The notes: a model not told the origin generated them from the letters alone. Positions 25,801 to 35,017 are shown, numbered from the stretch's first letter. The stretch: 64,000 nt of DNA from an uncultured Saprospiraceae bacterium (GCA_938015435.1 CALLPN010000002.1:62001-126000), one strand, 5' to 3'. Translations and numbers: made by a program.

Positions 25801-28800
25801 ATGAAAAACCTACTTACTCTAGTGGGCATTGTACTTTTGTGCAATTCCTTACTTGCTACGACATACACTTTTACAGCGACCTCTGGAGAATGGAACAATG
25901 TTGCCAATTGGGACAACTATCCAGGTGGATCCATTAGTAGCTCCGATGATGTAATTATAAACGGAATATGTACTATCCCTAGTGATCTTAGCATCCAAAA
26001 TAATGGCACCATTACCATTAGTGAAGGAGCCGAATTATCAACAATTTCTGGAGGCCCAATTTTCCTAAACTCAACAAATGGGACTATCAATATAGTTGGG
26101 AAATTGATAACGAACAGTAACTTTTATAATCAAGGAATATTAACGAACGATGGTGAATTAGAATCAAATCATGTATTGATAAACTTTAATACTTTTATCA
26201 ATAATGGAAAAGCTACTATCCAAGGAAATCAATTTTCTAACGTAGGATTATTTACCAACAATGATGAATTCATTGCATTGACCCATATGTCTAATCAAGA
26301 GAATTTTAATCAGCTGGGAGTCTATAGAGGTACTGATGCTTTTGATCTTGATGCATTTACTAACGAAGGAACAATGGCACCAGGAGCTGCCGCTAATACT
26401 ATTGGCGAATTGACATTTAATACCGATTACATAGAATTAGGTACTTATCAAGTAGATATTGCAGGAGACACCGGTGCTGGACAAGAAGGAGGAAACGATC
26501 TACTTGACATCAATCTAGGTACAACCCTTACTGGAACACTGCAAATTCAACTTTTAGGTGGATATATACCTGAAATAGGAGACGAGTTTACCATACTAAC
26601 CAGTAGTAATTCCATAAATGGTACTTACAGCTCTATTGATTATCCTAGTCTTCCTTCGGGTAGATCCTGGGAGATTGACTACAATACTCTAGATGTCAGA
26701 GTAAGAGTAATAGTAGGCAATACTTCTCCAAATGTAGCAACATACTATGTATCCAACTCTATTGGTAATGATACTAATGATGGATTATCTCCGTCTACGC
26801 CTTGGCAATCCATAAGCAAAATAGCCAGTCTAACTTACGAAACTGGCGATAGCGTGTTACTCAAAAAAGGAGATTCTTGGATTGGTGTTAGTCAATATTT
26901 TAATCGCTCATTTGTTTACATTGGGGCTTATGGTTCAGGGCCCTTTCCAAAAATCACAAATGTACAAGAGCTTCCGAATGTTAACATAGCAAGTAACTGG
27001 ACATCGGTCAATAGTATTTGGGAATGTGATCTTTCAGCGTCAACCACGAGATTGTTTTTGGATGATACAGAAGTTCTGCGCGGATCATTATTATCAGAAG
27101 TAGGGGTCACTGATAGTGAAGGCTATATACCCAAATGGTTTCATACTAATGGGAAGATATATATAGATCACCCCACCAATCCAGCCTCAACATGGAATAG
27201 TATAAAAGGAAGTCAAAACTATATTACTTTCAATGTCGAAAATTCGAATCAGGTAACGATAGAGGAGATCGCTTTTGAAGGCGGCACAGGTCCTAGTTTG
27301 CAGTTAGCTGGTGCCAATAATATTATCATCCAAAACTGTGAACTAGGTAAGCACGCATCATCTGGACTACTACTTGTCAATGGTAGTAATAACTGCACCA
27401 TAAATAATAACATAGTCAACTCTCACTATGCTCAGATGCATGGAATAGGAAACGGCACTGATCGAGGATGTAGAGATGGTATCAGACTTGCTAATGATGC
27501 TAGCAATAATATTATAGAAAATAACACGCTTACAAATTGGTCTCATAATGGAATCGAATTGCTCAATACTTTTGTAACTAGTAATGGAGTAAACAATAAT
27601 ATTATCAGATACAACCACATCTCCGCACCAGATATTCCATACGCACATCCGATAGGTGCAGATGGGCCATCGGGTAGATGTACAGGTAATGATATTGGCT
27701 ATAACTATATCACTGATTGCCGCACTACTTGTCAGATAAATGGAGAGTATAATAGATTTCACCACAACATACTTAAGAATTTTCAACGATCTCCTGCAAA
27801 GGCATCTTTCTCTGCGCATGCAATTACAATAGCGGCATATGATGTCCTTGGTATTGGTAATATTTCAAGGAATAATATTTTTGAAAACAACTTAATAATC
27901 AATACTGACGAAGCTGCTTTTCGATTCGATGATCAAGGTTTTAACATCTTAGTGGACAGTATTTATATTCGCAATAATATCATAATCGATTCAGGATTAG
28001 ATCCTATCAATGGAGCGTACAATACAGGCACAGCTATTTATTTTGACGATACAGAATATATGAACGACATATTTTTTGAGAATAATTTATTTTATCAAAC
28101 TGCAGTATTAGGCGATGTGCTTCATAAAGTAATATCTAATGAATACTTAGATATATCCACGTTTAATCTACTAGAAGAAATTGACGGAATTAAATCTCTC
28201 AACAATCAAAAATCTGATCCGCTACTAGATATAAACGATGAACCATTAGATGCAAGTCCTGCGGTAAATAGCGGTCGGAATACCGATCAACTTATATTAG
28301 AGCTAGATTATAATAGTAATAATATCCAAGGCGGAATGATAGATATTGGACCTTTTGAAAATCAAAACTCTTGTGGTAACCGATCAATCATAATGGTAAA
28401 CCAAATGGCACAAGGATCTAATGATGGAACAAGTTGGCGTAACGGATACCTTACTTTAGTTGATGCATTTTTGGCTTGTCCAACTAGTATCGATAAAGAA
28501 TTTTGGGTAGCAGAAGGACTGTACTACCCTACTGCAGGTTTGGATCAGACGATAGCATTATCCATTCCAAATGACAGCAAACTCTTTGGAGGATTTAGAG
28601 GGGCTGAAATTAATCGAAACCAAAGAAACTACGCAATGAACGAAACTGTACTGAGCGGCAATATTGGTCTAGAAAACATCAACACAGACAATAGTCATCA
28701 GATAATTGATCAAACCAATGGATCTAATATAGTGATCGATGGAGTCATCATCGAAAATGCCAATAGTACTTTAAATCGATCTGCAATACATCTTAATAAT

Positions 28801-29043
28801 AGTACAATAGAAATAAGAAATACTATAATAAAAGAAAACACTTCCAATCAATATCCTGTTATCAATTGTATACAATGTAACCTTACACTAGATCAAGTTG
28901 TAGCTATAAATAACACAACGACTAGTGCAGGCGTAATTTATACTGATGCCAATGGAACACTCACGCTTAAAGATAGTGAGATCGAAGGACAAGTCGATAT
29001 CCATGGTATTTTAGACTTAATTTCACATTGTATTTTCAAGTAA
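25801..29043 (+). CDS. Large secreted right-handed beta-helix protein
   Basis: A 1080-residue exported protein (signal peptide to about LLAT20). Residues 20-310 carry strand repeats with many NNG/TNE turns. From about 315 (YYVSNSIGNDTNDGLSPSTP), a start typical of pectate-lyase-like proteins leads into a right-handed parallel beta-helix with Asn ladders (NNIIIQNCELG, NNCTINNNIVN, NNIIENNTL). A second such start (IIMVNQMAQGSNDGTSWRNG) begins near 860 with a further helix. Family members are polysaccharide lyases or adhesins. It lacks a T9SS sorting domain: the end (LDLISHCIFK) is a helix turn, so export route or a truncation is open. Confidence 0.8.
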   Translation: MKNLLTLVGIVLLCNSLLATTYTFTATSGEWNNVANWDNYPGGSISSSDDVIINGICTIPSDLSIQNNGTITISEGAELSTISGGPIFLNSTNGTINIVGKLITNSNFYNQGILTNDGELESNHVLINFNTFINNGKATIQGNQFSNVGLFTNNDEFIALTHMSNQENFNQLGVYRGTDAFDLDAFTNEGTMAPGAAANTIGELTFNTDYIELGTYQVDIAGDTGAGQEGGNDLLDINLGTTLTGTLQIQLLGGYIPEIGDEFTILTSSNSINGTYSSIDYPSLPSGRSWEIDYNTLDVRVRVIVGNTSPNVATYYVSNSIGNDTNDGLSPSTPWQSISKIASLTYETGDSVLLKKGDSWIGVSQYFNRSFVYIGAYGSGPFPKITNVQELPNVNIASNWTSVNSIWECDLSASTTRLFLDDTEVLRGSLLSEVGVTDSEGYIPKWFHTNGKIYIDHPTNPASTWNSIKGSQNYITFNVENSNQVTIEEIAFEGGTGPSLQLAGANNIIIQNCELGKHASSGLLLVNGSNNCTINNNIVNSHYAQMHGIGNGTDRGCRDGIRLANDASNNIIENNTLTNWSHNGIELLNTFVTSNGVNNNIIRYNHISAPDIPYAHPIGADGPSGRCTGNDIGYNYITDCRTTCQINGEYNRFHHNILKNFQRSPAKASFSAHAITIAAYDVLGIGNISRNNIFENNLIINTDEAAFRFDDQGFNILVDSIYIRNNIIIDSGLDPINGAYNTGTAIYFDDTEYMNDIFFENNLFYQTAVLGDVLHKVISNEYLDISTFNLLEEIDGIKSLNNQKSDPLLDINDEPLDASPAVNSGRNTDQLILELDYNSNNIQGGMIDIGPFENQNSCGNRSIIMVNQMAQGSNDGTSWRNGYLTLVDAFLACPTSIDKEFWVAEGLYYPTAGLDQTIALSIPNDSKLFGGFRGAEINRNQRNYAMNETVLSGNIGLENINTDNSHQIIDQTNGSNIVIDGVIIENANSTLNRSAIHLNNSTIEIRNTIIKENTSNQYPVINCIQCNLTLDQVVAINNTTTSAGVIYTDANGTLTLKDSEIEGQVDIHGILDLISHCIFK

Positions 29044-29070
29044 AAAATCCGTACTACACGGAATAGAATT

Positions 29071-29574
29071 ATGACAGAAAATATATTGGTCATCAGTGGA
29101 AGCACTCGAGCAGGTAGTAATACTACACTACTAGTGGAACACTTATTCGGCAAAGATGTAAATCATATTGAACTATGTAAAAGTCATATCGCGCAATACG
29201 ATTACGACGATAACTATGCTGTCGAAGACGGTTTTCAAAATATCGTAAATCAGATGTTACTTTCAGATTTAATCATCTTAGCTACTCCAGTTTATTGGTA
29301 TACCATGAGTGGTTATACGAAAGTGTTTCTCGATCGCTGGACTGACCTAGTGACTACGTGCAAGGATAAGGGTCGTGCTCTCAAAGGAAAGAGACTAGCC
29401 GTAATCGCGCAATCAACTAGTGAAGCTATGCCACAAGGCTTTGAGTTACCCATTAAGCTAACTGCAGAGTATATGGATATGAAATATGTAGGTGAAGTAT
29501 TTTGGGATATGCGTAGAGATCTCGACCAAAGTCAAAAATTACAACTAGCCATTAACCAATGGACTAATGGTTAA
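29071..29574 (+). CDS. Flavodoxin-fold NAD(P)H-dependent oxidoreductase
   Basis: A 167-residue protein of the FMN reductase/flavodoxin-like family. ISGSTRAGSNTTLLVEHLF is the FMN-phosphate loop and ATPVYWYTMSGYTKVFLDRW the second flavin-binding segment. KGKRLAVIAQST forms the third strand. The length and motifs match multimeric flavodoxin WrbA or iron-sulfur flavoprotein-like reductases lacking the Fe-S cysteines. It is likely cytoplasmic; the electron acceptor is unknown. It lies 27 bp after the beta-helix gene. Confidence 0.82.
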   Translation: MTENILVISGSTRAGSNTTLLVEHLFGKDVNHIELCKSHIAQYDYDDNYAVEDGFQNIVNQMLLSDLIILATPVYWYTMSGYTKVFLDRWTDLVTTCKDKGRALKGKRLAVIAQSTSEAMPQGFELPIKLTAEYMDMKYVGEVFWDMRRDLDQSQKLQLAINQWTNG

Positions 29575-29677
29575 TAACAACAATTATCCTTAGTTCTTTA
29601 AGCTTAAAAAATCATATCAAGAACAGGAAATTCCCCATACTGCAAAAGTATAAAATAAAGTATTTGCTACTTCACAA

Positions 29678-30643
29678 TTATTTATTGTTAACCTTCTCTG
29701 ACTTCAGTGGAGAATAATCATTTCTTAAAACTCCGTTGACATAAATAGAATTAAAATAACATTTAACACCTATCGCTTCATTCATATCCTCTACATCCTG
29801 AACATGAAAATGCAAATGGGCTTCAGTTGAATTTCCAGAATTTCCACAAAGTCCTAATGTATCACCCACTGTCACTTTTTCGCCTTCCTTTACGACAATA
29901 GAATGTTGCTTAAAGTGAGCGAAAAATATGAATTCATTTTTGACTGTTTTTAATACGACAGTATTTCCAGGTACATATATAGGATTTACATTACCTGGAA
30001 TATTATCTTTAATTCCATCTACTACCATCACTACTTCTGCATCACAAGGAGCTAAGAGTTCCTTCCCAAAGGCGTAATAGTCTTCATTATGTTTTCCGTT
30101 CGTTTTGTATGACTTTCCCACATCGTCTGTAATCACTATATCAAATGCAAAGTTTTGCGCTTTATTAAGGTGATGGTGATTTTGCTCTTTCGTATCTCCT
30201 CCCCAAATCACCGTCCATTCACCAGTAAACGGTAAATACATTTTTGTGATATTCCGTTCAAAATTCGGTGACCTATCTTCGCTAAATGGTTTAATTGACA
30301 ATCCATTTATTTTCTCTTTATCATCAATCGAAATATTAACTTCAAAAGTAACGTAGTCAAACTTTGTTTTATAGGAAGCAAATGATCTCTTATCATATTT
30401 AACAAATTTTCGAGATTGTATTTTTCCAGCAGATTTTTTTACTCCCTTCAAAAATTCAATAGTTTTCTCGCGCGTTAAATATGATTTCATATCGCTAGAA
30501 AACATTTCAAAAATCATTTCATACTCACCCGAATTAAAGTATCCTTCAAATTGTAAAGAAACTCTTTTTGATGAATCGTTTTCAAGTTGGGCGAACGCCA
30601 TTATAGGTACCAATAGGATAAGCACTATTGTTATTAATTTCAT
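29678..30643 (-). CDS. Secreted M23 (LytM-type) peptidase
   Basis: A 321-residue exported protein. After the signal peptide (to about FAQ19), residues 20-120 form a small helical/strand domain (DUF3887-like start, VSLQFEGYFNSGEYEMIFEMF). The M23 domain follows with zinc ligands His158 (HHHLNKAQNFAFDIV), Asp168 and the HLHFH motif (276-280). FFAHFKQHSIVVKEGEKV and GDTLGLCGNSGNSTEAHLHF are typical of LytM/lysostaphin-type enzymes that cut peptidoglycan peptides. All ligands are present, so the enzyme should be active in the periplasm. RidA lies upstream with a 39-bp gap. Confidence 0.88.
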   Translation of the reverse strand: MKLITIVLILLVPIMAFAQLENDSSKRVSLQFEGYFNSGEYEMIFEMFSSDMKSYLTREKTIEFLKGVKKSAGKIQSRKFVKYDKRSFASYKTKFDYVTFEVNISIDDKEKINGLSIKPFSEDRSPNFERNITKMYLPFTGEWTVIWGGDTKEQNHHHLNKAQNFAFDIVITDDVGKSYKTNGKHNEDYYAFGKELLAPCDAEVVMVVDGIKDNIPGNVNPIYVPGNTVVLKTVKNEFIFFAHFKQHSIVVKEGEKVTVGDTLGLCGNSGNSTEAHLHFHVQDVEDMNEAIGVKCYFNSIYVNGVLRNDYSPLKSEKVNNK

Positions 30644-30682
30644 TCTTAATTGTTTTTATTCTCTTTGACTATTTTCTCCTGA

Positions 30683-31060
30683 TTAGACGGCAAGACAACT
30701 AATTTCTACATTGACATACTTTGGCAGGTTAGCTACTTCTACTAATTCTCTAGCAGGTGCAGTGTCTTCGTCAAAGTATTGAGAATAGACCGCGTTGATT
30801 CTACCATACATTTCCATATCTGCTACGAATACTGAACATTTCACTACATTCTCCAGAGTCATTCCGGCTTCAGTCAATACCGCTTTAATATTTTTAAAAA
30901 CTTGATGGGTTTCATCCTCAATATTTTCCGTAATTAGATTTCCTGTGGATGGATCTATAGCAATCTGACCAGACATATAAAGTGTTCCATTGGCTAATAC
31001 TGATTGATTATAAGGTCCAACTGGTGCAGGAGCGTTTACCGTGTTTATTATTTTTTTCAT
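30683..31060 (-). CDS. ridA: RidA family (YjgF/YER057c) enamine/imine deaminase
   Basis: A 125-residue protein that hydrolyses reactive 2-aminoacrylate and other enamines released by PLP enzymes. It begins with the family start NTVNAPAPVGPYNQSV; SGQIAIDPSTG and the late VEVANLPKYVNVEIS are hallmarks. A frame-open extension to 31129 exists, but the ATG at 31060 matches the normal family length. The catalytic Arg (PARELVEVA) is present. Active as a trimer in the cytoplasm. Confidence 0.93.
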   Translation of the reverse strand: MKKIINTVNAPAPVGPYNQSVLANGTLYMSGQIAIDPSTGNLITENIEDETHQVFKNIKAVLTEAGMTLENVVKCSVFVADMEMYGRINAVYSQYFDEDTAPARELVEVANLPKYVNVEISCLAV

Positions 31061-31309
31061 GGTATTATAATTTCGTAACTCTAAGATATAGAATATGTTG
31101 GAATATTGTTTGCGGTCAAGCTTAGGCAAAGTAAAAATTGGTTTACTGTATTCGTATCCGCTGCTTCACTAAAACAAAGATGTTTCATCTAGTAAAATAA
31201 GTAGAGAGTGTAGTATGTGATTTGAAATTGAAGGTTGGGGATATGGAATGAAGGGTCTGGAATTGAGAGATCTAGAATGGGCATATGGGATATGGGATAT
31301 GGGCAGATC
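31061..31309. other. Spacer upstream of ridA
   Basis: No gene seen. From about 31215 the DNA becomes G-rich with degenerate GATATGG/ATGGGATATGGG repeats that run into the 22-bp tandem array. Confidence 0.45.
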
Positions 31310-31480
31310 AGGATCTCGTTTGAGGAAGACTAGGATCTAGTAAGGGGAGACCAGAATCTGGTATGAGGAAATTTAAGTCCTAGTAATGTGAGAATAGGAT
31401 CTCGTATGAGGGAGAATAGGATCTCTTATGAGGGAGATTTGGATCTCTTATGAGGGAAATTAGGATCTCTTATGGGAATC
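31310..31480. repeat. 22-bp degenerate tandem repeat, eight units
   Basis: Units of 21-22 bp with consensus AGGATCTCTTATGAGGGAGA run from 31310 to 31480 without spacers: starts at about 31310, 31332, 31353, 31375, 31396, 31418, 31440 and 31462. The last four are almost identical; the first four are progressively degraded. The purine bias on the plus strand contrasts with the surroundings. There is no ORF across it. Confidence 0.85.
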
Positions 31481-31489
31481 ATCGTGGCA

Positions 31490-31526
31490 GAATTCAACGT
31501 GTTTTACTAAAACACTGCCTGAATTC
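31490..31526. repeat. Nested inverted repeat
   Basis: Outer arms GAATTCA/TGAATTC (31490-31496, 31520-31526) enclose inner arms GTGTTTT/AAAACAC (31499-31505, 31509-31515). It sits between the tandem array and the 20-bp palindrome. Confidence 0.65.
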
Positions 31527-31534
31527 CGCAATTC

Positions 31535-31578
31535 GCGTTTATTATAATATGAAAAATATTTCATATTATAATAAACGC
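31535..31578. repeat. Perfect 20-bp inverted repeat with 4-nt loop
   Basis: Positions 31535-31554 and 31559-31578 are exact reverse complements around AATA. Apart from GCG/CGC ends the arms are A/T only. There is no T run after it on either strand, so a normal terminator is unlikely. It can form a stable hairpin or cruciform. Confidence 0.8.
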
Positions 31579-31597
31579 TATATATATTCTGAGAAGA

Positions 31598-31620
31598 TAT
31601 AAGCCCTAATAGGACTTATA
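31598..31620 (-). terminator. Probable terminator of the yceD-like/rpmF operon
   Basis: Hairpin TATAAG/CTTATA (31598-31603, 31615-31620) with a partly paired CCT/AGG interior, 8 bp after the rpmF stop. A T-rich tail (ATCTTCTC) follows on the minus strand. Confidence 0.5.
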
Positions 31621-31627
31621 GTAAATA

Positions 31628-31825
31628 CTAATCTTCAGCTAACTCAGGAGCCGGTATGATTACCTGACCTCTGTAGTACATCGCTCCATCATGCCAGTAT
31701 GCTCTGTGCATTTGGTGAGCTTCACCTGTCACCTGACAGATAGATACCTGTGGTGCTGTTGCTTTGTAATGAGTTCTTCTTTTTGCTTTTCTCTGCTTAG
31801 AGATCTTACTCTTTGGATGTGCCAT
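31628..31825 (-). CDS. rpmF: 50S ribosomal protein L32
   Basis: A 65-residue ribosomal protein. The start [19 protein letters not shown] and the ending QMHRAYW...YYRGQVI are typical of Bacteroidota L32. The usual zinc-binding cysteines are mostly absent (only one Cys, in QVSICQVT), which is the Zn-independent form. It follows the DUF177/YceD gene on the same strand with a 59-bp gap, the conserved bacterial order. Confidence 0.97.
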   Translation of the reverse strand: MAHPKSKISKQRKAKRRTHYKATAPQVSICQVTGEAHQMHRAYWHDGAMYYRGQVIIPAPELAED

Positions 31826-31884
31826 TTTTATTTTTTTATTGAAGTGTAAAATGTATCACTTCGTAGTTATTAATATTTCTGACC

Positions 31885-32412
31885 TTATTGGTCCAGATTT
31901 AAATCGTTTAGGGCGTCCCACATAGGGTTCGTTTTGACTTCACCACCGTCATCTTCAGCTTCTTGTTCGAAGAGGCTAAGGATGTCTTCATTGCAACTCG
32001 CATTAGGATCAGACTCGCAAGTCTTCATCATAGGTATTGACAAATGTATGTACTCATATATATACTGAGCTACATTAAGTCTATCTAACCTTGGATGAAT
32101 ATAAATAATTTCATCTGTAGGTTCCATATCTTCTTCACTATATTTAGCATGTAAAATATGATTACCCTGAATAGGTAAAACAATATCTTCCATACATCTA
32201 TCACAATCAGTGACCACAGTTCCTTTTAGACTAAATTCTAAAACGGCCATATGCGACCTCTTATCAAGATCAAGGTTTATAGTGAGTTTTCCTTTTTTTA
32301 CCAGCGAATTTTCATACTCTGCAAAGAAAAGATTGTCAACTTCGAATTTCAATTGATGAAGACCAACTTTCAAACCTATAAAAGGAATCGAAAAATGATC
32401 TAGGACTTCCAT
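31885..32412 (-). CDS. DUF177/YceD family protein
   Basis: A 175-residue acidic protein linked throughout bacteria to rpmF. The Cys motifs TDCDRCMEDI and the later pair around CESDPNASCNEDI match the family, which in plants and bacteria is needed for 23S rRNA maturation. Cytoplasmic. It is the first gene of the two-gene operon with rpmF, transcribed from the promoter at 32441-32470. Confidence 0.9.
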   Translation of the reverse strand: MEVLDHFSIPFIGLKVGLHQLKFEVDNLFFAEYENSLVKKGKLTINLDLDKRSHMAVLEFSLKGTVVTDCDRCMEDIVLPIQGNHILHAKYSEEDMEPTDEIIYIHPRLDRLNVAQYIYEYIHLSIPMMKTCESDPNASCNEDILSLFEQEAEDDGGEVKTNPMWDALNDLNLDQ

Positions 32413-32440
32413 AGTTATTGAACTTTTTCAAAATGGAGTG

Positions 32441-32470
32441 CAAAGATAAGTTTTGTTGTGTAAAAATCAA
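32441..32470 (-). promoter_or_regulatory. Promoter of the DUF177-rpmF operon
   Basis: On the minus strand TTG (32468-32470) and TATCTTTG (32441-32448) are 19 bp apart, an excellent match to the Bacteroidota -33/-7 pattern. The expected start is about 32434, giving a leader of about 22 nt. Confidence 0.7.
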
Positions 32471-32652
32471 GGCTTTGCTTAGTTTTTAGTGCTAAGTCTG
32501 AATTCATCAATAGAATAAATGTACCTATTCATCTAATTACAGCGATATATATTACATCTTGGATAATCCACTAAATAAGGTATTTCAATTATTATTGTTG
32601 TGGATAAGTACAATGCCTTAAATTCGTCTTATTCCAACAATAGCTATATCAA

Positions 32653-33429
32653 ATGAATATTCCATTAAATATTAGCCTTATACAGCCGAATACAGTATGG
32701 CATGACACTACAGCAAATATTGCAATAGTAGACCGCATGATATCAAGTCTCACTGATTCCGAGCTGATTATATTACCAGAGATGTGGAATACAGGATTTT
32801 CAATGACCCCAGAGCCTTTAGCCACCACTATGGATGGCATAGTGGTGAAGCAAATGCAAACGTGGGCTGCGGAAAAGTCAGCAATGATTGGTGGCAGTGT
32901 TATCATTGAAGAAAATGGTAAATACTACAATAGGTTTTTACTGGTAGATCAAAGCGGTCCAGTTGTTACATACGACAAGAAACATCTATTTACACTTGCT
33001 GGAGAGCACAAAGCCTATTCCGTAGGGCACCAACAAGTTACTCACCAATTTCGTGATTGGAATATACACCTTAATGTATGTTATGATCTTAGATTTCCAG
33101 TGTGGAGTCGTAATACTACTGGTTATGACCTACTCATCTATGTAGCGAACTGGCCATCTCCTAGACACCATGCCTGGAGGACTCTATTACAGGCAAGAGC
33201 CATAGAGAACCAATGCTTTGTAATCGGTGTCAATAGATCTGGAAGCGATCCTAATGGCCATACTTATCTTGGAGGATCGACCGTAATCGATTATAAAGGA
33301 AATCACCTCTTAGAAATGGATGCAACAGAGAATACAGCAAGTATTGCAATTGATAAATCGCAGCTTCTAACATTCCGTTCTAAATTGGATTTTTTATCAG
33401 ACAGAGACATGTTTACTCTAAGAGAATAA
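32653..33429 (+). CDS. Carbon-nitrogen hydrolase (omega-amidase/YafV-like)
   Basis: A 258-residue nitrilase-superfamily enzyme with the complete Glu-Lys-Cys triad: Glu in LIILPEMWNTGF, Lys in YDKKHLF and Cys in LNVCYDLRFPVW. The spacing and the ending (FRSKLDFLSDRD) match YafV/NIT2-type omega-amidases, which hydrolyse 2-oxoglutaramate and 2-oxosuccinamate formed by glutamine and asparagine transamination. Cytoplasmic. It stands alone in the plus orientation, divergent from the DUF177 gene. Confidence 0.88.
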   Translation: MNIPLNISLIQPNTVWHDTTANIAIVDRMISSLTDSELIILPEMWNTGFSMTPEPLATTMDGIVVKQMQTWAAEKSAMIGGSVIIEENGKYYNRFLLVDQSGPVVTYDKKHLFTLAGEHKAYSVGHQQVTHQFRDWNIHLNVCYDLRFPVWSRNTTGYDLLIYVANWPSPRHHAWRTLLQARAIENQCFVIGVNRSGSDPNGHTYLGGSTVIDYKGNHLLEMDATENTASIAIDKSQLLTFRSKLDFLSDRDMFTLRE

Positions 33430-33563
33430 GCCATAAGGGCCGACCAATATTCAAATATATCGGTGCATTAATAGTTCTATCCTAGACTAGTCCAATCGAG
33501 ACTGGCTCAATCTTTGATATATTATTATTAATTATAATACGTAAGCCTCTATTGTACATAAAA

Positions 33564-33592
33564 ATAGCTCAACACCATAGGTTCTGAGCTAT
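33564..33592. other. Hairpin between amidase and NlpC/P60 genes
   Basis: ATAGCTCA (33564-33571) pairs with TGAGCTAT (33585-33592). On the minus strand TTTTTA follows it, but no minus-strand gene ends here. It may weakly end the amidase transcript. Confidence 0.4.
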
Positions 33593-33677
33593 CAAACATG
33601 CAATAATTAAGCTTACTAACTAACGATACTTAATTGTTCGTGCTATACCTTATTTCAATTGGTTAAATAACACTATT

Positions 33678-34304
33678 ATGATAAAGAACGGTCTTATTCG
33701 CTATTCGCTGCTTGGAGCAATGTTAATTTTCTTAATGTCAGCCTGCAGTACACCAAGATATAGTCACGCTGGTGATCGACACTCGACCAAGAAATCAGAG
33801 CGGTATGCTAAGAATGAAAGAAAATCTAGAAGCACCAAATCCTCTAGAGTATCTAAAAAAAGCAGAAAACCGTCTAAATCCAATCGAAGCAAGACCACGG
33901 TCGCTAAAGTAGAGAAGCTTGACCTAAGGCTCAATGTAGTAGCCTCAGCAGAAAAATTTATTGGTTTAAAATATACTTGGGGAGGAAAGACTCCTAAGTC
34001 AGGGTTTGATTGTTCTGGATTTACAAGTTATGTGATGCAAGAAAATGGTGTAGATGTGCAAGGTGCTTCTCAGCATCAATCAAAGTTAGGTAAAAGAGTA
34101 TCCAAATCTAAAGTAGCTCCTGGCGATCTAATATTTTTTGGGAAAGGCTCTAAAGTCTCTCATGTAGCTATCGTAAAGGCCAATACGGGCAAATCACTAG
34201 AAGTTATACATGCAACTAGTGGATCTGGAGTAAGAATAGACGATATCAATGACTCTCGTTATTGGAATAAGAGATACCTTTACGCTCGCCAAGTTATAAG
34301 ATAA
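33678..34304 (+). CDS. NlpC/P60 family lipoprotein endopeptidase
   Basis: A 208-residue lipoprotein (lipobox LMSAC, Cys23) with a basic Ser/Lys/Arg-rich linker (about 30-80). A C40 peptidase domain follows with catalytic Cys112 (GFDCSGFT), His162 (SHVAIV) and the third polar residue His178 (VIHATS). Such enzymes cut peptide cross-bridges (gamma-D-Glu to diamino acid) in peptidoglycan. Anchored to the outer membrane, facing the cell wall. All three active residues are present. The highly positive linker may bind the negatively charged wall or membrane. Confidence 0.9.
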   Translation: MIKNGLIRYSLLGAMLIFLMSACSTPRYSHAGDRHSTKKSERYAKNERKSRSTKSSRVSKKSRKPSKSNRSKTTVAKVEKLDLRLNVVASAEKFIGLKYTWGGKTPKSGFDCSGFTSYVMQENGVDVQGASQHQSKLGKRVSKSKVAPGDLIFFGKGSKVSHVAIVKANTGKSLEVIHATSGSGVRIDDINDSRYWNKRYLYARQVIR

Positions 34305-34372
34305 AAGGTGCAGAATAAACTGGCTACTGTCAAAAATCTGCGATAAATCGCATAATCATTGAACTTTAAAAG

Positions 34373-35017
34373 ATGTTCAACAAGTTAATTCAATGGGTTT
34401 TGGATATTTTTGCCGGCCCTAACAGCAAATCAAATAATTCAATGATGAACATCATTCTCTTTGGTCCTCCAGGATCAGGTAAAGGAACACAAGCAAGCAG
34501 CATAGTAGAAAAATACAATTTACTACATATTTCTACAGGTGACCTGTTTAGATACGAAATCGGTAACTCTACTGAATTAGGACTACTAGCTAAGTCTTAT
34601 ATGAATAAAGGAGAGCTCGTGCCAGATGATGTAACGATAGGAATGCTCAAAAACAAAGTAGATGCTAATCCAGATGTGGCAGGTTATATTTTCGATGGTT
34701 TTCCAAGGAATGTATATCAGTCAGAAGCGCTGGATCGCATCTTAGATGAAAAAGGACAGACAGTCAATGTATTATTACAATTGGATGTAGATGATGAAGA
34801 GATTGTAAAACGTATTCTCAATAGAGGGAAGACCTCAGGAAGAAGCGACGACAACGATGAGAGCATCATCAGAAATCGTATTTCTATATTCAATGATGAG
34901 ACTGCTCCAGTTTACAACTATTACGAAAAATTAGAAAAATCAGTTCGCATCAATGGCATTGGAAGCCTAGAAGATATTTTTGATAGACTTACAGCAGCTA
35001 TCGACGCTACTAAATAA
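34373..35017 (+). CDS. adk: Adenylate kinase
   Basis: Adenylate kinase (ATP + AMP to 2 ADP) with P-loop FGPPGSGKGTQ, the AMP-binding STGDLFRYEI and VFDGFPRN-like segment (IFDGFPRNVYQ), and Arg-rich GRSDDNDESIIRNR. The LID is of the short type without zinc-finger cysteines. From ATG 34373 it has 214 residues, but the family normally starts at MNIILFGPPG. ATGs at 34442 and 34445 would give 191 or 190 residues, the usual length. The 23-residue extension is in frame and coding-like, so the true start is uncertain. obg follows on the same strand. Confidence 0.93.
   Translation: MFNKLIQWVLDIFAGPNSKSNNSMMNIILFGPPGSGKGTQASSIVEKYNLLHISTGDLFRYEIGNSTELGLLAKSYMNKGELVPDDVTIGMLKNKVDANPDVAGYIFDGFPRNVYQSEALDRILDEKGQTVNVLLQLDVDDEEIVKRILNRGKTSGRSDDNDESIIRNRISIFNDETAPVYNYYEKLEKSVRINGIGSLEDIFDRLTAAIDATK

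Noticed and set aside
27370-27819. 149-residue ORF opposite the beta-helix gene
   Set aside because: Antisense shadow created by Asn/Ile-rich repeats; Ile/Ser-rich low-complexity translation and no leader.
31310-31480. CRISPR array
   Set aside because: Units are directly adjacent, 22 bp long and degrade gradually; there are no spacers and no cas genes.
33564-33592. Minus-strand terminator
   Set aside because: The hairpin has a T run on the minus strand, but no minus-strand gene ends nearby, so kept only as an unassigned hairpin.
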